Source of the DNA: Riptortus pedestris
Taxonomy: Eukaryota; Arthropoda; Insecta; Hemiptera; Alydidae
Reading direction: 5' to 3'
NCBI GenBank assembly: GCA_019009955.1
Contig: CM032230.1
Span: forward strand, 32,646,001 to 32,710,000
DNA: 64,000 nt
Shown: in pieces, positions 56,685-64,000 of the stretch
How the letters are laid out: every line of letters starts with the position of its first letter
How positions within the stretch are numbered: position 1 is the first letter of the stretch
Made by a program: the position numbers and the translations under genes
Notes under the pieces: model-generated
Told to the model about the DNA's origin: nothing
Seen by the model: only the letters and a program-made list of their open reading frames with translations
Databases searched by the model: none

Positions 56685-58534
56685 CTGAATGTGGTAAAGC
56701 GTTGTTTTTACTTTGTATCTTCTTACCTCTTTATAGTTTATAGTAATTTTAATATTTATTATCCTAACTTTATGTTAAAATTAATTATGATAGTTATTGT
56801 ATAGTTATGTTAATTTTATTAAATTTCATAATTGTTATTTATTTATTTGCGTAAATCGATTGTGAGTGAATTTCCACGGTGGCATTGCTTTTGTGAAATA
56901 TAAACAGGAATATTTTTTTATTTATATGTGGAATAATTGGTTTCGTATAGAAAAGTACTATATATTGCATTTGAGTAAAAATTTAAAAATGAAATCAAGA
57001 AACGAGTTAAGAAGATTATAGAAGTTTATCAAAAGTAAACAATTATTCCTGACCCACTGGCACTATTGTCTACAAATGAAATAAGTTTAAGTTTACCGTT
57101 GCATAAGACAAATACTAATAATTACTTTTAGATATGACATAAACATTAATTTCCCAGAAAACTGTGGCCTTGCCTAAGAAAAAAGTGTTTTATCTCTCCC
57201 ATTAGATACATTAGTTAATTAATTAGCTCAGAAAAAAAAATCTTGTTGATTAAAAGAATCCGAAGAGAAGCCGCCGTCTAGTTCCTAGAACTGAACGTAA
57301 CAGTTGGTGCAAATGGAAAACTACAATTCTCCGTGACCCTAGAAACTGAATCTGATTCGAAGGTCATGTATCAATAACTATGCCGTATTTTAATGCCTGT
57401 TCTACAAGTGGTCTGATGGTTTTTAAATTGGATGCCAGAATAAAAATAAAAACAATTATGCTTTTATTTTGAATATACTATTACAGAATGTACGTAGTAG
57501 TTCTGCAGTAAAATGATTAGACAAGGAAATAAATAATAACATTTAATTAATGCTTCATTTTCAACTTCGTGGCTAGTTAATTTAGTTGAGAAATGTGAGA
57601 ACAAATTAAACTTTTTCTCATTAGGAAATTTACTATTTATTTTTTATTTACAACCCCAGATTGTGACCTTGCGTACGGTAAATATATTTCTCTAATAAAT
57701 TAGGAAAAGGTCAGTTTGTGATCTTTATGTTGTTCTAATTAGAACTATAAATAATTTTAGCACGGGAATGAAGGACGAATTTATTGAATAAGGAAAATAT
57801 GTGCTTTATTCTTCTAATTTAAGACAAATAATTTCTATGTTAATCTCTTGCTTATGTCTATGAGAGAGGACAAAAAAAGTAATCCCTAGATGTATGGAAT
57901 GACTGACAATAGAGGAAGTGGTGACAAGATTTATACAACTGTCAAGCAATTGACAAACATGTCACTAGTGTCACTGTCCAAGTGATGCATGGAGGCCTTC
58001 GAGATGGGGTTAACGGGAAAACCTTTGTAACCGGTTTTTAGCCCGAGGAAAAAATGATTACGAAGTATTTTCCATGAAAACGTTACTTCACTACTTATGC
58101 AGTATTCAGCGTTAACTTAGAACGCCGATGGATTGTAATACAGATTAAGATTAAATTTTCATCTCCGCCTGGGGGGAGGGGTGGATTAGAGTACCCGTTA
58201 AGAGACATTCTTCACATAAGATTAATAAAACGCATAGATGATTATACATTCTCCACTCCACTGATTATCACCATTCCACATACAGTAGTTAATGTGAAAT
58301 TTGGACATGGGGACTAATGATTTAAATACTAATATTGAAGCTTTTATTTTTTTTTTGTGCATATGATTACTTGATGACTTATAGTTCAGTATGCGACTAA
58401 CAGATTAATGCTAGCACTCAGAATACTGAAAGACACAGATGAACGCAATGACTATGTATATAATGAAATCAATGTAAGAAAGACGAAGGAATAGTAAAAA
58501 TTCCAGATATCTCAAGATTACCATTTATATAACA
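56681..58534. other. Gene-free stretch
   Basis: AT-rich; nothing recognised apart from a G-rich run (GGGGGGAGGGGTGGATTAGAG-like) near 58170 that resembles a Helentron-like body landmark. Confidence 0.4.
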
Positions 58535-59818
58535 GACTAGCTCAGATACCCGGCTTCGCCCGGGAATTCATTTGCGGTTGGATAGTGATGATATTCTTTG
58601 GCAAGGCTTTACTTTGCACAATATTTTGACATTTACCCTTCCCAGTGTTTAGGGTTAATACCCGTCGTTTCTGTGGATTTGACAATAAAAAAATTAATTT
58701 TTTATGTAAGACTTCACTGTCCTCGATATTGTCATATTTCCCGTTTCCTGTGCATTATGCATAGATTTAAGTTGTTAAGGACAAAATATTATAATTTGAA
58801 TTAATTTTTCCAGGTGAGATACCTGATAGTTCATATTGAAAAGAATTGTTGAGAATATTTCTCTAAATAACAAAATAAACAACTTTTATTATGTGCATAT
58901 TTGCCGAAACCCCAATAGGAAACGAAATATCACTATTTTTAATTTCAGGCCTCCCTTATAACCCCTACTTCTGCCCGTAATATTAATATGGCTTATTATA
59001 AGGAAGGGGTTAGTTCTAAAACACATACCCAGTGTTTTATTTAGCTCGGTTGAGTCTTTTGTGCCAAATAAAATTGTGGACTCCCGCTATAGCTTATAGC
59101 GTATAACTCATTTATGCTTCCGTATACGGCAAAAGTGCATAAAACAAAAGTTACTCTAAATAACAAAATAAACAACTTTTGTAATGTACATATTTGCTCT
59201 AAAATTCTATAGGAAACGAAATATTGCTATTTTTAATTTCAGGCCTCCCCTACAACCCCCACTCCTGCTCGTCTCTAGAAATAATGGTACAGCTCATTAT
59301 CATGAAATCGTTATTGTTAATTCACATAGCGAGTTTCGTTTAGTTCAGTTGAGTCTTTTGTGCCAAATAAAATTGTGGACTCCCGCTATAGTTTTTAGCG
59401 TATAACTCATTTATACTTCCGTATACGGCAAAAGTGCATATAACAACAGTTACTCTAAATAACAAAATGAACAACTTTTGTTATGTGCATATTTGCTGAA
59501 AAAGCAATAGGAAACGAAATATCGCTATTTTTAATTTCAGGCCTCCCTTATAACCCCCACTCCTGTTCGTCTTAGAGAATATTAATATAGCCTAAAGTCT
59601 AAGTTGGGCTAGTAGTAATATACATACCAAGTTTCATAAAAATCGGTTCAGCCGTTTATGTGTGAAAAGGTAACAAATAAACAAACAAACAGACACCAAA
59701 GAAACACAATGCAGTTATGGTTTCTATGACATGTGAAACGATAAGTTATCGTGAAGTTTCGCAAAAAAAAAAAAACAATGTACAGACAGAGGTTAGAATT
59801 TTTATGTATATATAGATG
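58535..59818 (+). mobile_element. Arthropod LINE/SINE-type repeat (RTE-like, non-coding) with internal tandem units
   Basis: The head CCCGGCTTCGCCCGGG (58549-58564) after AGACTAGCTCAGA, and the tail CATACCAAGTTTCATAAAAA, TCGGTTCAGCCGTTTATG, then a run of ACAAACA units and TATATATAGAT, are motifs recurring in arthropod non-LTR-associated repeats. Between them, a unit of about 296 bp is repeated about 2.4 times. No reverse transcriptase frame remains. Class assignment is tentative. Confidence 0.6.
58861..59595 (+). repeat. About 296-bp tandem repeat, 2.4 units
   Basis: Units start at 58861, 59154 and 59453 (CTCTAAATAACAAAATAAAC) and contain AGGAAACGAAATAT, CAGGCCTCCC, TGCCAAATAAAATTGTGGAC and CTTCCGTATACGGCAAAAGT. 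Unit lengths are 293 and 299 bp. Confidence 0.92.
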
Positions 59819-62384
59819 TTGTGGTGACATAAAACCATAACCAGTTATAACACAAGTCAAATTTGTATCATTGATCAGTGGTCCTCTTATTTAAGCAACT
59901 TAGAAGTAAATATACACACGCACAATGCATAGTTTTAAAAAAACTACTTTTAGTATGTCTTCTCTGTAGTTATATATATTGTTATATTTTACATCGCATA
60001 TTGTATAAACAATTTGAGCATATGAAATTTCGCATAAATTCAGGAAATATTGTAGTATTTAATATAAATACTGAAACATTCTCTCTTCTTTAACACTGGT
60101 AATTTTTATTCATTTTTTACTTGCGACCATTAGATATTATATATTAACATTAGTATGAATTTTATTTGTTTTATGTATCATATTTTTAAACATTTGGCCG
60201 CATTCTATATAAAATATGTCACATTTAAGAAAATGCAATTTGGGCAAGTTGGTGTAAAGTTATCTTTAATTTGTTTAGGTTTCTGCCTTCAGCTCTGTGT
60301 AATCTTTGTAAGGTTTGCTGCAAAAATGTTTCCTTGAAATATAGATATTTCAGCGGCTACATACAGTTTTTTTTCGTAATGACATATCTTTTCATACTGA
60401 CATCGTTTATATATAAACAAAAATGTTTTTACATTATTTTTGATCGAAGGTAAATCAATATTGTTATTCAATATTAAAATTCAATTTTAGTATTCCTAAC
60501 AACATGAACCTTATCGAGATGAAGTTAATGTTCAAAATGAATTAAGTTTTATGATCCAGTTTAGCCAACCGGAAAACTGCTAAAGTAAACTATAGTTCAC
60601 TATTCAGATGAATTAAAATATACTTAAATAACTGCTAAAACATAGACTTCAAATAAAATAGATTAAAATTAACCGACACATTGGTCTGACATATGCGCCA
60701 AAAAAGCACTATCACATCAAATATATCCACTATTTCATAGTATCATCGGAAATTTAATAAAAACAATTCTCTGTGTCTTCCTTTTTAAAGTTTTTGCCTC
60801 GTATCATTTAATTGGATGAGTAAAAATAATCTTTTATATTTTTATTAATAATGTGGTTTTTAGTTACGCAAGATGTAATTACATTTAATAAAACAATTTA
60901 GCGTAGGTTTCGGAGGTTTTAATGTTTTTCTGTAATTAATTTACCCTTATTTTGCATTTATTTTAAAGCAATGCCAAGAAAATTTTAATGACTTTATTTG
61001 AAAGCATTTTTAATTCAATTAAGGAATAGTGTAATATGATTCCCTTTAGTAGAACAAATTTGTTAATTCATTCGTTTGTTCAAATCGTTTAACAAAAGAA
61101 AATTGTTTTTCTTGAATATTTAATTATATGAAAATTGGAAAATATCTCAACGAAGCATCAGTTAAATGTGGTTTTAAAATTTAAAATTAAACACATCCCG
61201 AAAAAAATCTGTATAAATAAATATGTAAAAAAGTGATCATAATAATATTCTATAATAGCTAAATAAATATGAATGATTAGCTATCAATTTACAAAAGTCT
61301 GAATGAATGATGCTCATGAAAGTTTCGATTACCTTCAAGCGAATTCAGCACTAATTTCGATTTTTCCATGAAGAAAATTATCTGAACACACATAAAGGTC
61401 CTAGACCCAATATTTACGGAGAACTAGTTAGTCATACATTCGGCGTGAAAAACATAGGATTTTATGGCTAATTTGAGTGGAGTAACGGCATTAATGATTA
61501 ATATTTTCTGAAGGAAATTGCTGTATTGAATTATGTTTCCGACTCAATTACACGTTTTGATGCTTCCTCCAATCTAAAATTACATTTTAAATCACCTTTT
61601 TCCTTCCGCCAAAGGGCTGATGTAGGTATTTAGGGTCTTGAACCGCCAATAAGAGGAATTTAGAGAACACTCTGCAGAATACGTTTCTTCCTTGAGTCAA
61701 ATGTAAGGCTTGCATGCCTTTTGAGCTATTTCTGTTAATACTCAGAATGTAGTATATAAGACTTTTAGCTTTACAAAATTTTATAAAAGACAATGGTTAC
61801 CGTCTCGAGCTTTCGAAATCAACTCGTTTTCTAAAATACACTATTGGAAATATTCCTCTTATTAATTAAAATTGATTGTTTGACTTTTGGGCATTATAAC
61901 TGGTTATTTATATGACAAACATACAAATCATCATAACATGTACTTTTAACGATTATTATCAGGGACATAGCTCTAAGGAAACAGATTTGCCTTTATTTTA
62001 ATTAAATAACTCATTGTTTTTGAATCGTCTATTTAGGGTGTTAAACATTATTGAGAATGAAACTGTAGAATCACTAAACTTCCGTAGATGCAATAAATAA
62101 GAAACTAATCGTATGTAAGAAAAGAACCCACCCATGTAAATCACTTGAAATTTTTCCAAATTATGGGTTATTTGTTTTCTGACTCTGGTAAACTAATTTT
62201 GCTACTGATGGAATTTTCACATTATTATAATGTACAACTTAATCTCATGTCCTCTTATATAGCACAAGACTCGACTTTACATATCCGTGTAGTAGCGAAT
62301 TCAGTTTTAGACGACGCCTTCAACACTAAGAAAATTCGCTTATTCTAAACAGTCCAGTTCTTTGTGATGGACATCTTCAAGCTC
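59819..62384. other. Gene-free stretch
   Basis: Very AT-rich; short frames on both strands are unrecognised. No repeat of the other families seen. Confidence 0.45.
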
Positions 62385-62596
62385 CGATTCGGAATTTCAA
62401 ATTAATACGTTATTATGAGTCGAATCGAAAAATGTTATAGGACCAATCTTGTTAAAATATTGACGTTCTAAAATTGTTGTTCTATACATTTATTTGTAAC
62501 TCATATATTGCACCTTGTTACCAGACTTCAGTAAGTTAGTATTATCATACCAACACTTGGGAAATCTACTTAGTCCCTGCTTGACGGACATTTTGA
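62385..62596 (+). repeat. Helentron-like element, sub-type B, 3' part
   Basis: TCGGAATTTCAAATTAATAC, GAGTCGAATCGAAAAATGTT, ATAGGACCAATCTTGTTAAA and TATACATTTATTTGTAACTC lead to CTTGGGAAATCTACTTAG, a hairpin reduced to CCCTGC, and TTGACGGACATTTTG. Confidence 0.78.
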
Positions 62597-62617
62597 TCAC
62601 GATGTAAGAATGATGCC

Positions 62618-62928
62618 CTGGCCACACGTTACACTATCAATAAAAATATTGGTACACCTTTCAACAATATGTTTAAATTCTGAAACAATATTTTATTAAA
62701 TACGTAAATATTTAATAACAACAAACGTTTGGAAGTAAAACGCAATGTATTATACATGATGGACAAAGATATATGTATTGTCTCTTTGACCATTATATAA
62801 CATTGCGTTTTGTTTCCAATAGTTTGTTGTCATTAAATATTTACATATTACATAATGAAATATTTGAGAAATTAAACATATTGTTGAAAAGTGCACAATA
62901 TTGTTATAGATAGTGGAGCATATGGCTA
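62618..62928. mobile_element. 311-bp palindromic (foldback) MITE
   Basis: The left arm (about 62618-62770) and right arm (about 62781-62928) are inverse copies at roughly 80-85% identity by eye. The outer ends pair TGGCCACACGTTACACTATC with the inverse TAGCCATATGCTCCACTATC. Inner landmarks are TCAACAATATGTTTAA, GTAAATATTTAAT, ACAACAAAC and AAAACGCAATGT. There is no coding content, and no target duplication was identified. Confidence 0.75.
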
Positions 62929-62959
62929 GAGCGTTAGACCATATGGTTGCCAATAGATA

Positions 62960-63270
62960 AAATGTTGAGGCAGCCAGTCCCTGGCCTGATTCGCACGATG
63001 ATGCCGGCAGACAAACAAGGCCAGTGTCACCGGTTCAACAAGCTGTGACCGATGTTGTCACCATGTCATATGCCCCCGTCTTCATCCCTTGTCGCGTCTC
63101 TTAATCTCAACCTGCCCTTGGCGGTACAGCGTCACGGTCAGCTGGGAGAAAGGGGTGCGCCCCATATGAGTTTCTGCCCCATCACGAATGAGGAAGTCAG
63201 TGTGTCATCGTCTGGCCCTGAACAAACAGCCGATCGCTAATCGTGTCACTCCGCAAACAATGTCTCCCAG
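62960..63270. other. GC-richer segment of unknown nature
   Basis: An isolated block with about balanced composition between AT-rich repeats. A 62-residue plus-strand frame (63052-63240) has no recognised motif. It could be a decayed exon or an unclassified repeat. Confidence 0.3.
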
Positions 63271-63295
63271 ATGCAAATGTCTGACAACAAAGTAA

Positions 63296-63390
63296 AAAGG
63301 TCTGTCATGCAGGTGCTGCATAAGCTATACAGATTTCTCACGCACTGGAATACGATACGTCATCTCAAAATCTGTTCTCTATTTTTCCGC
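63296..63390 (-). repeat. Helentron-like 3' end, sub-type B, tandem partner
   Basis: GTCTGTCATGCAGGTGCTGC, ATAAGCTATACAGATTTCTC and CGTCATCTCAAAATCTGTTC. It ends where the next terminus begins, about 100 bp on. Confidence 0.75.
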
Positions 63391-63397
63391 AGTAAGA

Positions 63398-64000
63398 AAA
63401 AGTCAAACACGCAAGGGCTGAGTAAACTAAGCAAATTTCCCACATGTCGGTATAACACACTTGTGATCTTCTCTCACCACATATTCTGTACTTAAAACAA
63501 AATGAGTTGAAGGGGAGGGAGTTGCCGAAGGCTGGAAACAAGAATGCGCGAGTAACTGTCTTGCATTGAACTTCAATAGCTTAAGAATATTGGTTATATA
63601 ACATTTTAAGATATTTTGAATGTTCGAATTCGCCCTCCTCTTCTGTAAACATTCACTATTTCACCCACGATTTCAGCCATTTAAACCCTTAGTGTCAACT
63701 GAAACGGTTAATTATCGAGTATGGTATACATAAGATATTCCAATGAAGAACGTAAACTCTTAATTTATGGCGTCAATACAACATATTTGCATGTATCTCA
63801 CAATGTTAAAGTTCAGTGGAAACCATATTTGGAATTTAGCCTTGGAATGAAGTGGATCATGAAATAACAGCTTATTGTTAATATCACATAAGTAGGAGTA
63901 AAGGGGTTTACTGAAACTGAAAACTAAAAGTTCCAAATATTTCGGTTAATATTCATGATAAAGAAAATTTGTATAGGGCAATATTTATAGAACATTAAAT
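63398..64000 (-). mobile_element. Helentron-like element, sub-type B, running off the window
   Basis: AAGTCAAACACGCAAGGGCT, GAGTAAACTAAGCAAATTTC, CCACATG and ATAACACACTTGTGATCTTC start a long sub-type B copy. Body landmarks CGATTTCAGCCATTTAAACC and ACGGTTAATTATCGAG follow. From 63780 a second body segment (CATGTATCTCACAATGTTAA, then ATTTCGGTTAATATTCATG) begins again, so more than one copy is probably interleaved. The end lies beyond 64000. Confidence 0.7.

Noticed and set aside
62911..62990. tRNA-like GGCTAGAGCGTTAGACCATA
   Set aside because: Only an A-box-like string; it overlaps the right arm of the palindromic MITE and lacks a convincing B box.

Overview
This is a 64 kb window of AT-rich eukaryotic nuclear DNA that is almost entirely transposon-derived. 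Nothing looks bacterial: there are no operons or ribosome binding sites, and open frames are short. The repeat types are a tRNA-derived SINE, Penelope-like elements (PLEs) with GIY-YIG endonuclease and hammerhead ribozymes, an R2-type LINE tail, a THAP-domain DNA transposon, and many rolling-circle-like elements. Together they suggest an arthropod, probably an insect with a repeat-rich genome. The species cannot be named from the sequence. No intact host gene can be asserted.

The dominant feature is one interspersed family, present as about 25 full or partial copies. A full copy begins TTTTAGCAGATTTCCC, where a 20-bp perfect palindrome (GATTTCCCTTAAGGGAAATC) sits at the 5' end. A microsatellite follows at a fixed internal position, then a conserved body. 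Near the 3' end comes GGGAAATCTGCT, the inverse of the 5' end, then a hairpin (ACGCAGCCCCTGCGT) and GACGGACTTTTT. This is the architecture of non-autonomous Helentrons (Helitron2/HINE, DINE-1-like). In this answer '+' means 5' palindrome to 3' hairpin along the given strand. Three sub-types (A, B, C) differ between the body and the 3' hairpin.

Layout. 0-6 kb: Helentron fragments, a SINE, and a THAP (P-element-like) transposon at 3.44-5.15 kb inserted precisely into a Helentron 3' end. 6.8-13.6 kb: five well-preserved Helentrons or large parts, the last with three tandem 3' termini. 14-16.6 kb: abutting MITEs sharing terminal repeats, then a 71-bp satellite. 17.6-29.7 kb: SINEs, more Helentrons, one gene-like ORF with a possible promoter (25.3-26.0 kb), and a Helentron carrying an R2-type LINE fragment. 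30.0-31.9 kb: PLE remnants with GIY-YIG domain and hammerheads. 32.8-36.2 kb: a diverged direct repeat pair. 39.6-44.6 kb: a 349-bp segment duplicated almost unchanged into the microsatellite of a Helentron. 44.8-51 kb: further Helentrons and PLE remnants with an inverted hammerhead pair. 51-64 kb: a repeat with an internal minisatellite, a roughly 830-bp nearly C-free tract, an RTE-like repeat with 296-bp internal tandem units, a 311-bp palindromic MITE and terminal Helentrons.

The elements relate to one another through nesting, not through a shared pathway. The Helentrons are both targets of later insertions (THAP element, possibly LINE and PLE) and apparent carriers of captured DNA.
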